64,000 nucleotides of DNA from Extibacter muris. Lineage in GTDB: Bacteria > Bacillota > Clostridia > Lachnospirales > Lachnospiraceae. The DNA lies in assembly GCF_004345005.1 (NCBI RefSeq), contig NZ_SMMX01000006.1, forward strand, positions 62,001 to 126,000. The letters are read 5' to 3'. Positions 35,721 through 46,984 of this stretch are shown piece after piece. The stretch's first letter is position 1, and every line of letters starts with the position of its first letter. Both the position numbers and the translations under genes were made by a program. A model generated the notes under the pieces. That model was not told the origin of the DNA and made no database searches. It saw only the letters and a program-made list of their open reading frames with translations.

Positions 35721-36365
35721 CTACGCTCCTAAGATTTCCACAATTGTCCGGAAGACGTCTTCGATATCCACAGTCCCGTCAACCGTCTTTAATATGCCGG
35801 TATCTGTATAGTAGTCAATCAGCGGCTGTGTCTGTTCATGGTATACGCCAAGACGCTTCTCCACAGTTTCCGGCTTGTCATCATCACGGAGGATCAGGCC
35901 GCCCCCGCACGTGTCGCAGATGCCGTCCTTCTTCGTCGGCGCATACTCCAGATGATATGTGGCTCCACATGTCACGCAGGCACGGCGCCCACCCATACGG
36001 CGTACGATATTCTCGTCCGGCACATCTACATCTATGGCAAAGTCCACCTTCTGCCCGAGCTTTGAGAGCGCTTTATCCAAAGCCTCTGCCTGTGGTATCG
36101 TCCTCGGAAAGCCGTCAAGCACATAGCCGTCGCGGCAGTCATCCTGGTTCACACGGTCTACGACCAGGTCCACTACCAGTTCGTCCGGCACAAGCAGCCC
36201 CTGATCCATATACGTCTTGGCTTTTTTGCCGAGCTCTGTACCATTCTTAATATTCGCTCTGAAGATATCACCAGTTGAAATGTGAGGAATACTGAATTTC
36301 GCGGCAATTTTCTTTGCCTGAGTACCTTTGCCCGCTCCCGGCGCGCCTAACATAATAATTTTCAT
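35721..36365 (-). CDS. adk: Adenylate kinase
   Basis: 214 residues, long form. P-loop GAPGAGKGT near residue 7, and a LID domain with four zinc-binding cysteines ([16 protein letters not shown]). Interconverts ATP+AMP and 2 ADP. Standard spc-operon location after secY. Confidence 0.98.
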   Translation of the reverse strand: MKIIMLGAPGAGKGTQAKKIAAKFSIPHISTGDIFRANIKNGTELGKKAKTYMDQGLLVPDELVVDLVVDRVNQDDCRDGYVLDGFPRTIPQAEALDKALSKLGQKVDFAIDVDVPDENIVRRMGGRRACVTCGATYHLEYAPTKKDGICDTCGGGLILRDDDKPETVEKRLGVYHEQTQPLIDYYTDTGILKTVDGTVDIEDVFRTIVEILGA

Positions 36366-36429
36366 AATATGTGTTCCTCCTTATAGCATTTTAACCCGCA
36401 GAAAAAAATTCTGCGAGTTCAAAATGGTG

Positions 36430-37746
36430 TTAATTATTTAAAAATCCCTTGTAATTACGTACAAGCATCTGTGATTCTATCTGCTTCAGAGTCTCCAACA
36501 CAACACTGACGATGATGATAAGCGACGTACCGCCGAACGATACTTTCGCCCCAAGCCAGCCGTTAAAGAATATTGGAACGATCTGTATAAGTACAAGGCC
36601 GCATGCTCCGACAAAAATAATATAATTCAATATTCTTGTCAAATATTCAACTGTCGGTTTTCCAGGGCGGATACCCGGTATAAATCCTCCGCTCTTCTTC
36701 ATGTTGTTTGCTATCTCCAAAGGATTGAATGTAATCGATGTGTAGAAATAGGCAAAAAACACGGTGAGGATGATATATATGAGCAATCCCCAGGAATACT
36801 TCAGGTTCTCCGGGTTACACCAGTTCCCCTGATTCATTCCCCGCAGAATCTCGCTGCCGATCCCCGTCCCGCCGTCCTTTCCGAGAAAAGATGCGATTAC
36901 GATCGGAAACTGCATCAGCGAAGATGCGAATATAATCGGGATGACGCCCGCGGTATTTATCTTCAGCGGAATGTGCGTGGACTGTCCACCGAACGTTTTT
37001 CTTCCTACCACCTTCTGTGAGTACTGGACCGCAATTCTTCTCTCACCGTCCTGAAGTACAATGACAAATACGACGAGAGCTATGATGATTGCCAGGATGA
37101 TGACGACGGCCAGCCCTCCAGAGGCTAGGCTTTTTCCTTTAACGAACTGTTCAAACAGCGTTGTCATGTCGTTTGGAATACGTGAAATGATATTTATCAC
37201 AAGTACGATAGAGATACCATTTCCGACTCCTTTTTCTGTAATCCTTTCACCAATCCACATCAGGAACGCACTTCCGGCAGTCAGTGTCAGAACTACGATT
37301 GCGGCATTTACAAAGTTGTACTCGACAAGCAGTCCTCTCCGTCCAAAACCTACCGCCATCGCCGTAGATTCTACGAGGGCAAGGGCAACCGTGAGGTAAC
37401 GTGTAATCGCTACAATCTTCTTTCTTCCGTCCTCTCCTTCTTTCTGCATTTCCTCCAGCTTCGGAATCGCTATCGTAAGGAGCTGCATTATGATGGAAGA
37501 AGTAATGTATGGTGTAATACTTAGAGCGAACACAGACATCTGCTCAAAGGATCCACCGGTGAAAGCGTTAAACAAGTTAAACGCTTCCCCCGTATTCTGT
37601 GCAAAGAAATCTTTGATGTAGCTTGGATCCACACCAGGTGTTGGCAGTTCAGATCCGATTCTTATCACGATTAACATCAAAAATGTATATCCGATTTTTT
37701 TGCGAATATCCTTTATTTGAAATGCCTTTCGGAAAGTTTCTAACAT
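36430..37746 (-). CDS. secY: Protein translocase subunit SecY
   Basis: 438 residues, ten membrane helices; typical GIRPGKPTVEYL and plug and pore regions. Channel for Sec-dependent export. Its ATG overlaps the rplO stop by one base (37746). Confidence 0.98.
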   Translation of the reverse strand: MLETFRKAFQIKDIRKKIGYTFLMLIVIRIGSELPTPGVDPSYIKDFFAQNTGEAFNLFNAFTGGSFEQMSVFALSITPYITSSIIMQLLTIAIPKLEEMQKEGEDGRKKIVAITRYLTVALALVESTAMAVGFGRRGLLVEYNFVNAAIVVLTLTAGSAFLMWIGERITEKGVGNGISIVLVINIISRIPNDMTTLFEQFVKGKSLASGGLAVVIILAIIIALVVFVIVLQDGERRIAVQYSQKVVGRKTFGGQSTHIPLKINTAGVIPIIFASSLMQFPIVIASFLGKDGGTGIGSEILRGMNQGNWCNPENLKYSWGLLIYIILTVFFAYFYTSITFNPLEIANNMKKSGGFIPGIRPGKPTVEYLTRILNYIIFVGACGLVLIQIVPIFFNGWLGAKVSFGGTSLIIIVSVVLETLKQIESQMLVRNYKGFLNN

Positions 37747-38186
37747 TAGATCACCTCTGCTTTTCCACCTAAAGCCTCAATCTTAGCAGCAGCGCCTGCA
37801 CTGAACGCATTTGCCTGTACTGTAAGCTTCTTCGTCAGCTCCCCGTTGCCAAGGATCTTGACGCCGTCTTTCGGGTTCTTGACGATTCCCTGCTCCAGCA
37901 ATGTCTCAACTGAAACAACCGAATCGTTATCGAACACTTCAAGAGCGCTTACATTGATACCAACGATATCTTTAGAGTTTCTGTTCGTGAAGCCTCTCTT
38001 TGGTATCCTTCTATATAACGGCATCTGGCCACCTTCAAAACCAGGTCTTGTAGCTCCTGAACGAGCTTTCTGGCCTTTATGTCCCTTGCCGGCCGTCTTA
38101 CCATTTCCAGAGCCGTGTCCACGTCCTCTTCTGAAATTATCACTCTGTTTTGCGCCGTCAGCAGGTCTTAAGTTTGATAAGTCCAT
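37746..38186 (-). CDS. rplO: 50S ribosomal protein L15
   Basis: 146 residues. Standard L15: basic Gly-rich N-terminus ([19 protein letters not shown]) and C-terminal beta domain. Confidence 0.97.
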   Translation of the reverse strand: MDLSNLRPADGAKQSDNFRRGRGHGSGNGKTAGKGHKGQKARSGATRPGFEGGQMPLYRRIPKRGFTNRNSKDIVGINVSALEVFDNDSVVSVETLLEQGIVKNPKDGVKILGNGELTKKLTVQANAFSAGAAAKIEALGGKAEVI

Positions 38187-38213
38187 TATGACACCTCCTA
38201 TCTGATTGTTATT

Positions 38214-38393
38214 TTATGCTTCTTCAACTTTTACCAGGTGACAAACCTGTTTGATCATACCTCTTGTTGCTGCGTTGTCCGGCAGTTCAACTGTCTTGTT
38301 CAACTTCTTAAGTCCTAAAGCTTCAACAGTCTTCTTATGCTTTGGTACAGCACCAATTGTAGATTTAACTAATGTGACTTTTAAATTTGCCAT
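38214..38393 (-). CDS. rpmD: 50S ribosomal protein L30
   Basis: 59 residues from ATG 38393: MANLKVTLVKSTIGAVPKHK and an L30 C-terminus (MIKQVCHLVKVEEA). Too short for a length-filtered gene list but in its standard place between rpsE and rplO, with GGAGG upstream. Confidence 0.95.
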   Translation of the reverse strand: MANLKVTLVKSTIGAVPKHKKTVEALGLKKLNKTVELPDNAATRGMIKQVCHLVKVEEA

Positions 38394-38407
38394 TATGATC
38401 TACCTCC

Positions 38408-38917
38408 TTAGCCTAAGATCTCTTCTACAGATTTACCGCGAAGCTTAGCTACTTCTTCCGGAGTCTTCAACTGGCGTAATCCGTCGATCGTAGCAAGAAC
38501 TACGTTCTGCTTGTTGTTGGAACCAAGAGATTTTGTACGGATGTTCTTGATTCCCGCCATCTCGATTACAGCACGCGCCGGTCCGCCGGCGATAACTCCG
38601 GTACCGTCCGGAGCCTTCTTAAGCAATACGGAAGCTCCTCCGAATTTACCGATAAAATCATGTGTAATACTATCGTTTTCATCTAATGCTACAGTAATAA
38701 GATTTTTAGCTGCATCTTCTTTTCCTTTGCGGATTGCCTCAGGAATTTCAGTAGCTTTTCCTAAACCTGCACCAACATGGCCGTTTCCGTCGCCTACAAC
38801 TACTAGAGCTGTGAATCTGAAGTTACGACCACCCTTAACAACCTTGGTAACACGTTTAATTGATACCACTTTTTCATTTAATTCTAATTGACCAGCATCA
38901 ATTCGTACTTGTTTCAT
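38408..38917 (-). CDS. rpsE: 30S ribosomal protein S5
   Basis: 169 residues, standard S5 ([37 protein letters not shown]). Spc operon. Confidence 0.98.
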   Translation of the reverse strand: MKQVRIDAGQLELNEKVVSIKRVTKVVKGGRNFRFTALVVVGDGNGHVGAGLGKATEIPEAIRKGKEDAAKNLITVALDENDSITHDFIGKFGGASVLLKKAPDGTGVIAGGPARAVIEMAGIKNIRTKSLGSNNKQNVVLATIDGLRQLKTPEEVAKLRGKSVEEILG

Positions 38918-38931
38918 GTGTGCTCCTCCTT

Positions 38932-39300
38932 CTAGAAATTCAACCCAGCTTCTCTAGCTGCGTCTGCTAATGCCTGAACTTTTCCCTGGTATATAAAGCC
39001 GCCTCGGTCAAAGACAACATCTTTAATACCTTTTTCGATCGCTTTTTCCGCAATCACTTTACCTAAATATGCTGCCGCTGCAACGTCGTTGGTTTTTTCC
39101 AGGTTTGCTTTCACATCTTTCTGAAGAGTGGAAGCTGCAACCAGAGTGTTGCCAACCGTATCGTCAATAATCTGTGCATACATATGATTATTGCTTCTGA
39201 ATACGGCTAAACGCGGGCATTCAGACGTACCGCTGAAACGGTTACGTAATTTTCTGTGTTTATTAACACGAACTTTGCTTCTTGACTTTTTGCTAACCAT
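38932..39300 (-). CDS. rplR: 50S ribosomal protein L18
   Basis: 122 residues. ATG 39300 chosen: GGAG is 9 nt upstream, whereas a GTG at 39306 is only 3 nt from it. Binds 5S rRNA ([18 protein letters not shown]). Confidence 0.97.
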   Translation of the reverse strand: MVSKKSRSKVRVNKHRKLRNRFSGTSECPRLAVFRSNNHMYAQIIDDTVGNTLVAASTLQKDVKANLEKTNDVAAAAYLGKVIAEKAIEKGIKDVVFDRGGFIYQGKVQALADAAREAGLNF

Positions 39301-39317
39301 TTTCACACTCTCCTTAT

Positions 39318-39860
39318 TTATTTCTTACCAGTCTTACCAACTTTACGTCTGATAACTTCATCAGCATACTTGATACCTTTGCCCTTGTATGGCTCCGGTC
39401 TTCTCTTGTCTCTGATTTCAGCTGCGTATTGGCCTACTTTTTCTTTGTCGATACCTTTGACGATAATCTTGTTCTGGCCTTCCATGACCGTCTCAACACC
39501 TTCCGGATCCGTCATTTCTACCGGATGGGAGTATCCAAGATTCAATGTCAGCTTGTTTCCTGATTTTGCCGCCCTGTATCCAACACCGTTCACTTCCAGA
39601 ACCTTCTGGTATCCGTCCGTTACACCTACAACCATGTTGTTGACGAGTGTTCTTGTAAGACCATGTAAAGATTTCATCTTCTTCAAGTCATTCGGTCTTG
39701 TAACAACGATTGTATCGCCTTCCTGCTTGATTTCCATCTCTACAGGAAGCTCTTTTTCAAGGGTTCCCTTCGGACCTTTAACAGTCACTTTATTATTCTC
39801 TGCAATCTCAACAGTTACACCTGTCGGAACTGCAATTGGCAGTCTTCCTATACGTGACAT
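39318..39860 (-). CDS. rplF: 50S ribosomal protein L6
   Basis: 180 residues, standard L6 ([29 protein letters not shown]). Confidence 0.98.
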   Translation of the reverse strand: MSRIGRLPIAVPTGVTVEIAENNKVTVKGPKGTLEKELPVEMEIKQEGDTIVVTRPNDLKKMKSLHGLTRTLVNNMVVGVTDGYQKVLEVNGVGYRAAKSGNKLTLNLGYSHPVEMTDPEGVETVMEGQNKIIVKGIDKEKVGQYAAEIRDKRRPEPYKGKGIKYADEVIRRKVGKTGKK

Positions 39861-39927
39861 ACCTTTTCCTCCTTAACTTAAATTCTCGGAACGGGAGCTT
39901 TGCCCGCTCTGTTTTCAGTTGCATTGA

Positions 39928-40004
39928 GCACTTGGTGAGGTTCTCTCGAACCTAGTGCGAAAGCACACCCGGTCCACTTGGTGAGGTTCTTTCGGACCTA
40001 GTGG
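39928..40004. repeat. Tandem hairpin repeat between rpsH and rplF
   Basis: Two units 46 nt apart: 39928-39958 and 39974-40004. Each reads CACTTGGTGAGGTTCT, a short C/T-C-G loop, then ACCTAGTG, folding through CCACT/AGTGG and AGGT/ACCT with a 6-nt bulge. A diverged copy occurs at 45141-45211 with the same flanking sequence (GGCTGTGGTGTTACCTCTT), and another, inverted, near 34133. Confidence 0.65.
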
Positions 40005-40035
40005 CTGTGGTGTTACCTCTTTCACCCATTGCATG

Positions 40036-40437
40036 CTACCAGATGAAAGCCAATACTTCTCCGCCTACGCCGAGCTTTCTTGCTTCTTTATCTGTGATGA
40101 CGCCCTGGTTTGTCGAAATGATCGCTGTTCCGAGTCCGCCTAATACTTTAGGAAGCTCGGTGCTGTTAGCGTACACACGAAGACCTGGTTTAGAGATTCT
40201 CTTAAGTCCTGTGATAACTTTCTCATTCTTGTCTGCACCGTATTTTAATGTGATGTGGATTGTCTTGAACACGCCGTCTTCTACGATGTCATATTTCTGG
40301 ATATATCCCTCATCTAACAAGATGTTAGCAATTGCAGTCTTCATCTTCGATGCAGGTACATCTACTGTATCATGTTTAGCAGTATTCGCATTACGGATTC
40401 TCGTAAGCATATCTGCGATTGGATCACTCATAGTCAT
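40036..40437 (-). CDS. rpsH: 30S ribosomal protein S8
   Basis: 133 residues, standard S8 ([36 protein letters not shown]). S8 is the spc-operon autoregulator in relatives. Confidence 0.98.
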   Translation of the reverse strand: MTMSDPIADMLTRIRNANTAKHDTVDVPASKMKTAIANILLDEGYIQKYDIVEDGVFKTIHITLKYGADKNEKVITGLKRISKPGLRVYANSTELPKVLGGLGTAIISTNQGVITDKEARKLGVGGEVLAFIW

Positions 40438-40457
40438 GTGAATTGTCCTCCTTCCTC

Positions 40458-40643
40458 TTACCAGCTTGCTTTCTTAACGCCTGGAATCTGTCCTTTATAT
40501 GCCAACTCGCGGAAGCAAACACGGCAGATTCCATATTTTCTTAAATATGCGTGCGGACGTCCGCAGATTCTGCAACGATTGTATTCTCTTGTGGAGAACT
40601 TCTGCTTACGCTGCTGTTTTACTTTCATTGCTCTCTTAGCCAT
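40458..40643 (-). CDS. rpsZ: 30S ribosomal protein S14, zinc-binding type Z
   Basis: 61 residues, the short zinc form with two CxxC pairs (CRIC, CRVC) in a typical [20 protein letters not shown] context. Confidence 0.97.
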   Translation of the reverse strand: MAKRAMKVKQQRKQKFSTREYNRCRICGRPHAYLRKYGICRVCFRELAYKGQIPGVKKASW

Positions 40644-40654
40644 AATTTACCTCC

Positions 40655-41200
40655 TTATTTTGTAAATGGCATGTTGAACTGTGTTAACAATTCACGCGCC
40701 TCTTCGTCTGTCCTTGCAGTTGTAACAAAGATGATATCCATCCCTCTCACCTTATCTATCTTATCGTACTCAATCTCAGGGAAGATGAGCTGCTCCTTGA
40801 TGCCAAGGGCATAGTTCCCTCTGCCGTCAAACGCATTCGGGTTGACCCCTCTGAAGTCACGTACACGAGGTAATGCAAGGTTGATCAGACGGTCAACAAA
40901 TTCATACATCTTTTCTCCTCTTAAAGTAACTTTACATCCGATTGGCATTCCTTCTCTTAACTTGAAGTTCGCTACAGATTTCTTCGCTTTACAGATAACT
41001 GCTTTCTGTCCTGTAATCTTCTCCAGGTCAGCTACTGCCGACTCCAAGATCTTCGCATTGTCTTTTGCCTCGCCAACACCCATGTTTATAACAACTTTTT
41101 CAAGTTTTGGCACTTCCATAATATTTTTATAACCGAACTTTTTATTCATCGCTTCGATGATTTCGTTCTGGTAATGTTCTTTCAGTCTACTCAAAGCCAT
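40655..41200 (-). CDS. rplE: 50S ribosomal protein L5
   Basis: 181 residues, standard L5 ([34 protein letters not shown]). Binds 5S rRNA. Confidence 0.98.
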   Translation of the reverse strand: MALSRLKEHYQNEIIEAMNKKFGYKNIMEVPKLEKVVINMGVGEAKDNAKILESAVADLEKITGQKAVICKAKKSVANFKLREGMPIGCKVTLRGEKMYEFVDRLINLALPRVRDFRGVNPNAFDGRGNYALGIKEQLIFPEIEYDKIDKVRGMDIIFVTTARTDEEARELLTQFNMPFTK

Positions 41201-41217
41201 GGACCTCCTTCCTCAAA

Positions 41218-41529
41218 TTAATCAATCACTTCGCCTGTTGATTTCGCGTAACGTACTTTCTTATCGCCTTCCATCTTGAATCCGACCCTAGTGGCCTGAC
41301 CCTTGTGGACATACATTACATTAGAAACATCGATAGGTCCTTCCTGATGGACGATGCCGCCATTCTGATTAGAAGCACTGGGTTTCGTGTGCTTTGTCAG
41401 CATGTTGACTCCTTCAACGACGACCTTACCGTCTTTCTGGTTAACGGCTACTACTTTGCCTTCTTTGTCTTTATCTTTACCGGCAATCACCTTTACCGTG
41501 TCGCCTTTTTTAATTTTTAACATTGACAT
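41218..41529 (-). CDS. rplX: 50S ribosomal protein L24
   Basis: 103 residues with an N-terminal KOW motif (KIKKGDTVKVIAGKDKDKEG). Start MSMLK or MLK; AGGAGG upstream is consistent with 41529. Confidence 0.97.
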   Translation of the reverse strand: MSMLKIKKGDTVKVIAGKDKDKEGKVVAVNQKDGKVVVEGVNMLTKHTKPSASNQNGGIVHQEGPIDVSNVMYVHKGQATRVGFKMEGDKKVRYAKSTGEVID

Positions 41530-41544
41530 CTTACGCGCACCTCC

Positions 41545-41913
41545 TTATAGTACTTCCGGAGCCAGGGATACAATTCTCATGAACTGCTTCTCACGGAGCT
41601 CTCTTGCTACTGGCCCGAAGATACGGGTTCCTCTTGGTGTCTTGTCATCTTTTATAATAACAGCAGCATTTTCGTCAAAACGGATATAAGAACCGTCCTT
41701 GCGGCGAGTACTTTTTACAGTACGAACAACTACAGCTTTTACTACATCGCCTTTTTTAACAACGCCGCCTGGTGTTGCATCTTTAACAGTCGCAACGATT
41801 ATGTCGCCGATGCTTGCATATCTTCTTGTCGAGCCGCCAAGCACACGGATGCACAGTAACTCTTTGGCACCTGTATTGTCTGCTACTTTAAGTCTGCTTT
41901 CTTGCTGTATCAT
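41545..41913 (-). CDS. rplN: 50S ribosomal protein L14
   Basis: 122 residues, standard L14 ([36 protein letters not shown]). Confidence 0.98.
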   Translation of the reverse strand: MIQQESRLKVADNTGAKELLCIRVLGGSTRRYASIGDIIVATVKDATPGGVVKKGDVVKAVVVRTVKSTRRKDGSYIRFDENAAVIIKDDKTPRGTRIFGPVARELREKQFMRIVSLAPEVL

Positions 41914-41932
41914 GCAGGTTTCCCTCCTTATA

Positions 41933-42187
41933 CTATTTAACTTTTTCCATAACTTCTACAAGTCTCCATCTCTTGTCTTTAGACAGAGGTCTTGTTTCCA
42001 TAACTTTTACTTTGTCGCCAATGTTGCATTCATTTGCTTCATCATGTGCTTTCAGCTTGTATGTTCTCTTTACGATCTTCTTGTAAAGCGGATGTTTTAC
42101 ATGATCTTCTACTGCAACTACTATGGTCTTATCCATTTTATTGCTGACAACCTTGCCCACGCGGGTTTTTCTAAGATTTCTTTCCAC
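41933..42187 (-). CDS. rpsQ: 30S ribosomal protein S17
   Basis: 84 residues, OB-fold S17 ([34 protein letters not shown]). Confidence 0.97.
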   Translation of the reverse strand: MERNLRKTRVGKVVSNKMDKTIVVAVEDHVKHPLYKKIVKRTYKLKAHDEANECNIGDKVKVMETRPLSKDKRWRLVEVMEKVK

Positions 42188-42207
42188 AGTTTATGCTCCT
42201 TTCCGGA

Positions 42208-42417
42208 TTATTCCGCAGCATTTGCCTTCTCAGTAATTACTGTCTGAATTCTGGCAATGTTTCTTCTTACTTCTTTAATTCTGCTTGTATTGTCTAACTG
42301 GTTTGTTGCGTTCTGGAATCTTAAGTTAAAAAGTTCCTTCTTAGCAGCTACTAATTCTTCATTCAGCTCTGCAGCTGATTTTGTTTTTAAATCTTCTACA
42401 AATGCATTAATTTTCAC
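42208..42417 (-). CDS. rpmC: 50S ribosomal protein L29
   Basis: 69 residues from a GTG start at 42417 (GTG AAA ATT AAT, read [19 protein letters not shown]). The in-frame GTG at 42426 lies inside the GGCGGTGAT ribosome-binding site and was rejected. Two-helix hairpin protein. Confidence 0.93.
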   Translation of the reverse strand: MKINAFVEDLKTKSAAELNEELVAAKKELFNLRFQNATNQLDNTSRIKEVRRNIARIQTVITEKANAAE

Positions 42418-42844
42418 TGTTATCACCGCCTTCTAAGTCTGCGCGAGAAACTACTTTACATTTACATGGCAGCTTGTGGGTCGCCAGACGAAGCGCTTCC
42501 CTTGCAACTTCTTCGGATACGCCCGCGATTTCAAACATGACGCGGCCTGGCTTGACAACTGCTACCCAGTACTCTAAGGTTCCTTTACCAGAACCCATAC
42601 GTGTTTCAGCTGGTTTCGTAGTTACAGGTTTATCAGGGAATATTTTAATCCATACTTTACCGCCACGCTTGATATAACGTGTCATAGCGATACGGGCCGC
42701 CTCTATCTGGTTGGAACGAATCCAGCAAGGCTCCATAGCAACGATACCATATTCACCGTTTGTAATCTTGTTTCCACGAAGCGCTTTCCCTTTCATGGAA
42801 CCACGGAATTGTTTACGACGTTTAACTCTTTTTGGCATTAACAT
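42407..42844 (-). CDS. rplP: 50S ribosomal protein L16
   Basis: 145 residues, [15 protein letters not shown] start with GGAG 9 nt upstream of 42844. The ATG follows the rpsC stop with one-base overlap. Standard C-terminus for L16. Confidence 0.97.
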   Translation of the reverse strand: MLMPKRVKRRKQFRGSMKGKALRGNKITNGEYGIVAMEPCWIRSNQIEAARIAMTRYIKRGGKVWIKIFPDKPVTTKPAETRMGSGKGTLEYWVAVVKPGRVMFEIAGVSEEVAREALRLATHKLPCKCKVVSRADLEGGDNSEN

Positions 42845-43500
42845 TATTTATCGCTCCCTTCCTTTGCTGCTTTTTCCGGAAGAACTTCGCCTTTGTAAAT
42901 CCATACCTTCACACCAACTTTGCCGTAGGTAGTGTTAGCCTCAGCGAATCCGTAGTCAATGTCTGCTCTCAGTGTCTGAAGAGGAATCGTACCCTCGCTG
43001 TAGAACTCTGTACGGGCCATATCTGCTCCGCCGAGCCTTCCTGATACGGAAGTCTTAACACCGAGCGCTCCTGATTTCATAGTTCTGGACATGCAGGATT
43101 TCATTGCACGTCTGAAAGATATACGGTTCTCCAGCTGCTGCGCAATGTTCTCAGCTACGAGCTGAGCATCTTTGTCCGGTCTCTTGATTTCTTTGATATC
43201 TACAACTAATTTCTTATCCGTGAACTGCCTAAGCTCGCCTTTCACTTTCTCAATCTCAGATCCGCCTTTACCGATTACGACACCTGGCTTAGCTGTATAG
43301 ATGATAATCTTCACACGGTCGGATGCTCTCTCGATTTCAATATCGGAGATACCTGCGCTGTATAATCTTTTCTTAAGATACGTTCTGATTTCATGGTCTT
43401 CCACAAGGTAATCGGCGAACTCTTTTTCTGCATACCACTTAGAATCCCAATCTTTAATAATGCCGACTCTTAAACCATGAGGATTAACTTTCTGTCCCAT
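42844..43500 (-). CDS. rpsC: 30S ribosomal protein S3
   Basis: 218 residues: N-terminal KH domain ([17 protein letters not shown]) and S3 C-terminal domain ([17 protein letters not shown]). Confidence 0.98.
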   Translation of the reverse strand: MGQKVNPHGLRVGIIKDWDSKWYAEKEFADYLVEDHEIRTYLKKRLYSAGISDIEIERASDRVKIIIYTAKPGVVIGKGGSEIEKVKGELRQFTDKKLVVDIKEIKRPDKDAQLVAENIAQQLENRISFRRAMKSCMSRTMKSGALGVKTSVSGRLGGADMARTEFYSEGTIPLQTLRADIDYGFAEANTTYGKVGVKVWIYKGEVLPEKAAKEGSDK

Positions 43501-43511
43501 GTCTGCCCTCC

Positions 43512-43898
43512 TTATCTTTCATCAAGCACAAGTGTGATGTGGCTCATTCGTTTCTCGATTCTGTAAGCCCTTCCCTGCGCTCTAGGTCTGATTCTCTTCA
43601 TTGTTGGTCCTTTGTTTGCATAAGCTTCTGCAATGTAAAGGTTCTCAGCGTTCATGCCGTTGTTGTTCTCAGCATTAGCGATTGCAGATTCTAATAATTT
43701 CTTTATTAAGCTGGAAGCATATCTTGGATTGTATGTTAAAATACCAAGTGCTGTCGTTACATCCTTGCCTCTGATGGCATCTAATACGAAACATGCTTTC
43801 TGGACAGAAACTCTTGCATAAGATAACTTTGCAGAAGGTCTTGTGTCTTTGTTAGCATTTCTCTCTCTCTTGATTTGGGATCTGTGTCCTTTTGCCAT
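43512..43898 (-). CDS. rplV: 50S ribosomal protein L22
   Basis: 128 residues, standard L22 with the tunnel-lining hairpin region ([20 protein letters not shown]). Macrolide-relevant loop appears normal. Confidence 0.97.
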   Translation of the reverse strand: MAKGHRSQIKRERNANKDTRPSAKLSYARVSVQKACFVLDAIRGKDVTTALGILTYNPRYASSLIKKLLESAIANAENNNGMNAENLYIAEAYANKGPTMKRIRPRAQGRAYRIEKRMSHITLVLDER

Positions 43899-43928
43899 GG
43901 ATGAACCCTCCTTTCGAATATATGGTTA

Positions 43929-44210
43929 CTATCTTACTTTAGATTTCTTTTCGTCTTTTCCATGTCCTCTGTATGTCCTTGTCGCAACAAACTCACCGAG
44001 CTTGTGTCCGACCATATCCTCTGTCACATATACAGGTACATGTTTTCTTCCGTCATGAACGGCTATTGTATGTCCAACCATGCTTGGGAAGATTGTAGAG
44101 CGGCGGGACCAAGTCTTGATGACAGACTTATCTCCGGCTGCGTTCATTGCGTCAACCTTCTTGAGCAGGCTTGCGTCTGCGAATGGTCCTTTTTTAATAG
44201 AACGTGACAT
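43929..44210 (-). CDS. rpsS: 30S ribosomal protein S19
   Basis: 93 residues, standard S19 ([39 protein letters not shown]). Confidence 0.98.
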   Translation of the reverse strand: MSRSIKKGPFADASLLKKVDAMNAAGDKSVIKTWSRRSTIFPSMVGHTIAVHDGRKHVPVYVTEDMVGHKLGEFVATRTYRGHGKDEKKSKVR

Positions 44211-44236
44211 AAGTTCTAACCTCCTTGAAAACTGAA

Positions 44237-45079
44237 TTATTTAATCGCTTTACCATCTCTTCTTCTTACAATCATCTTGTTAGAAGCTTTGTTTTTCTTT
44301 CTCGTCTTAAGACCAAGCGCTGGCTTGCCCCAAGGTGTACATGGACCCGGACGTCCGATTCCCGTCTTACCTTCACCACCACCGTGCGGATGGTCATTCG
44401 GGTTCATGACAGAACCACGTACGGTAGGTCTGAAGCCCATATGACGCTTACGTCCTGCTTTACCGATATTGATCAGGTTGTGGTCTCCGTTTCCTACGAC
44501 GCCTACAGATGCTCTGCAGATGATCGGGACCATTCTCATCTCGCCTGACGGAAGTCTCAGAGTTGCATATTTTCCTTCTTTGGCCATCAGCTGTGCGCTG
44601 TTGCCTGCGGAACGAACGAGCTGTCCGCCTTTTCCCGGATACATCTCCACGTTGTGGATCTGTGTACCTACCGGAATCTCAGAAAGAGGAAGGCAGTTGC
44701 CGGCTTTCACCTCTGCTTCAGGACCGTTCATGACCTTCATGCCCGCTTTTAACCCTTCCGGTGCAAGGATGTAGGCTTTCTCGCCGTCCGCGTAGCAGAT
44801 CAGTGCGATGTTGGCTGTCCTGTTCGGATCGTACTCGATTCCTACTACAGTGGCCGGAATACCGTCTTTCTTTCTCTTGAAGTCGATGATTCTATATTTT
44901 TTCTTAGCTCCGCCTCCGCGATGTCTAACTGTTATCTTACCTTGATTATTACGTCCTGCCTGTCTGCTCTTTGGAGCTAACAGAGATTTCTCTGGAGTTG
45001 TCTTCGTGATTTCCGCGAAATCAGACCCAGTCATCTGTCTTCTGGAAGGCGTATATGGGTTATATGTTTTGATTCCCAT
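44237..45079 (-). CDS. rplB: 50S ribosomal protein L2
   Basis: 280 residues from ATG 45079 ([27 protein letters not shown] upstream). The conserved peptidyl-transferase-region [17 protein letters not shown] is present. Confidence 0.98.
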   Translation of the reverse strand: MGIKTYNPYTPSRRQMTGSDFAEITKTTPEKSLLAPKSRQAGRNNQGKITVRHRGGGAKKKYRIIDFKRKKDGIPATVVGIEYDPNRTANIALICYADGEKAYILAPEGLKAGMKVMNGPEAEVKAGNCLPLSEIPVGTQIHNVEMYPGKGGQLVRSAGNSAQLMAKEGKYATLRLPSGEMRMVPIICRASVGVVGNGDHNLINIGKAGRKRHMGFRPTVRGSVMNPNDHPHGGGEGKTGIGRPGPCTPWGKPALGLKTRKKNKASNKMIVRRRDGKAIK

Positions 45080-45140
45080 GATTACTTCTCCTTTCAATAC
45101 TTGTTTAATGTCACGGTTGCTATCCGTATAATGAACATTT

Positions 45141-45211
45141 AACTAGGTGTATTCGAGTTTAGCGTGAAAATACACCCGGTCCACTTAGCGAGGTTCTTTC
45201 GAACTTAGCGG
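45141..45211. repeat. Hairpin repeat between rplW and rplB
   Basis: Diverged copy of the repeat at 39928-40004: a degenerate unit (45141-45166), a spacer ending ACACCCGGT, then the unit 45181-45211 (CCACTTAGCGAGGTTC, TTTC, GAACTTAGCGG). The following GCTGTGGTGTTACCTCTTAA is shared with the other copy. The stem AGGTTC/GAACTT is preserved with a changed base pair. Confidence 0.6.
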
Positions 45212-45274
45212 CTGTGGTGTTACCTCTTAACTTCAGTCGGCGCTGACGCTTGGCTTTCGTCAAGTGTCCAGTGC

Positions 45275-45580
45275 CTACAGCCCCTCGAAAATCTCGATAT
45301 CTTTGCTGTCCTCCGTAAGCTGGACAACTGCTTTCTTTGTCTTTGCAGTCATACCGAACTTCATCGTACCGCGCACTCTTTTTTTCTTTCCTGCCTGGTT
45401 CATCGTGTTGACACTCTTCACCTTGGCACCGTCGAACATCTTCTCGACAGCTTCTTTTACCTGAGACTTTGTAGCCTGCGGGTGTACAAGGAACGTATAT
45501 TTCTTCTCTCCCATAAGCTCCATGCTCTTCTCCGTAACTACCGGTTTAAGGATTACATCATAATATTTAATATCAGCCAT
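45275..45580 (-). CDS. rplW: 50S ribosomal protein L23
   Basis: 101 residues, standard L23 ([27 protein letters not shown]-like basic loop [12 protein letters not shown]). Docking site for trigger factor and SRP at the exit tunnel. Confidence 0.97.
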   Translation of the reverse strand: MADIKYYDVILKPVVTEKSMELMGEKKYTFLVHPQATKSQVKEAVEKMFDGAKVKSVNTMNQAGKKKRVRGTMKFGMTAKTKKAVVQLTEDSKDIEIFEGL

Positions 45581-46200
45581 TATGCGTACACCTCCTCGAT
45601 GCCGGCAACAGCAGCTTTCGTTGCGATTACCGTGTTGTATTTTAAGACATCATACACATTGATCGTATTAGTCTTTGCCGTCTTGATGTCCGCTACGTTT
45701 CTTGCTGACAGTTCAACATTTCTATTGCCGTCTTCTAATACTACTAATGCTTTAGATACATTCAGGTTCTTCATTACGTTTACAAAATTCTTTGTCTTGA
45801 TCTCGTCAAATGAGATTTCATCGACAACGATGAACTTCTTCTCTTCCACTTTAGAAGTAAGGGCAGATTTCAGAGCAGCCCTCTTCTCTTTCTTGTTCAT
45901 CTTGAATGAATAATCTCTCGGCGTCGGGGCGAATACAACTCCACCGCCTGTCCATTGAGGAGCTCTGGTAGACCCCTGTCTTGCGTGACCGGTCCCTTTC
46001 TGCCTCCATGGTTTTCTTCCGCCGCCGGAAACTTCAGAACGTGTCTTAGCTTTCTGTGTTCCCTGACGTTTATTTGCAAGCTGACTTACAACTGCCATGT
46101 GTACGAGGTGCTCGTTAACTTCCACACCAAATACCGCATCGTTCAAGTCGATTGTGCCAACTTCTTTACCTTCGATATTATAAACAGATACGTTTGCCAT
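45580..46200 (-). CDS. rplD: 50S ribosomal protein L4
   Basis: 206 residues from ATG 46200 (AGGAGG 9 nt upstream); the in-frame 46227 start lacks a site. Conserved loop [21 protein letters not shown]4 represses the S10 operon in relatives, which fits the structured leader at 47342-47441. Confidence 0.97.
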   Translation of the reverse strand: MANVSVYNIEGKEVGTIDLNDAVFGVEVNEHLVHMAVVSQLANKRQGTQKAKTRSEVSGGGRKPWRQKGTGHARQGSTRAPQWTGGGVVFAPTPRDYSFKMNKKEKRAALKSALTSKVEEKKFIVVDEISFDEIKTKNFVNVMKNLNVSKALVVLEDGNRNVELSARNVADIKTAKTNTINVYDVLKYNTVIATKAAVAGIEEVYA

Positions 46201-46229
46201 CTCTAGTTTCCTCCTTCCTGAGTCCAAGC

Positions 46230-46910
46230 TTAGACTGCTTTGACTGCTTCTTTAATTGTTACTAAAGATTTCTTCGGTCCCGGTACGGAACCTTTTACTA
46301 AGAGCAGATTGTTCTCAGCATCCACGCGTACAACTTCCAGATTCTGAATCGTAATCCTCTTGCTTCCCATATGTCCAGGCATCTTCTTGCCTTTGAATAC
46401 CTTGCTCGGGTCAGAAGCAGCACCGTTGGAACCTGCGTGGCGATGGAACTTGGAACCATGTGTCATCGGCCCTCTGTGCTGGTTATGTCTCTTGATTGCA
46501 CCCTGGAAGCCTTTACCCTTTGATATCGCTGTCGCGTCAATCTTGTCGCCAGCTGCAAAGATGTCAGCTTTGATTTCCTGCGCAAGCTCATATTCAGATG
46601 CATTTTCAAATTTGAACTCTCTTACAAATCTCTTGCCGGATACTCCAGCTTTTGCAAAATGTCCCTGCTCTGCTTTTGTCACTCCATGGCGGTGAACGAT
46701 CTCTTTCTTGCCGCTCTTGTCTTTGTTGACAGTTTTGTCTTTCTTATCAACGAAGCCGACCTGCACTGCATCGTAACCGTCATTCTCAGCCGTCTTAACC
46801 TGTGTTACGACACAAGGTCCGGCCTGAAGCACCGTTACAGGTGTAAGCGAACCGTCTTCGTTGAAGATCTGAGTCATTCCGACTTTCGTAGCTAAAATAG
46901 CTTTCTTCAT
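46230..46910 (-). CDS. rplC: 50S ribosomal protein L3
   Basis: 226 residues, slightly longer than usual because of a Lys/Asp-rich insert ([13 protein letters not shown]). Conserved [20 protein letters not shown] and [20 protein letters not shown]. Confidence 0.98.
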   Translation of the reverse strand: MKKAILATKVGMTQIFNEDGSLTPVTVLQAGPCVVTQVKTAENDGYDAVQVGFVDKKDKTVNKDKSGKKEIVHRHGVTKAEQGHFAKAGVSGKRFVREFKFENASEYELAQEIKADIFAAGDKIDATAISKGKGFQGAIKRHNQHRGPMTHGSKFHRHAGSNGAASDPSKVFKGKKMPGHMGSKRITIQNLEVVRVDAENNLLLVKGSVPGPKKSLVTIKEAVKAV

Positions 46911-46984
46911 TATAATTACCTCCTGTGATTTACAGCGGAACGCCGCTTTGGACGTTCATCCTAAATTTTAGGAATTACTGCGTC

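Noticed and set aside
39928-40004. CRISPR array
   Set aside because: Only two units with a 15-nt gap, hairpin structure and related copies in other intergenic gaps; no cas genes.
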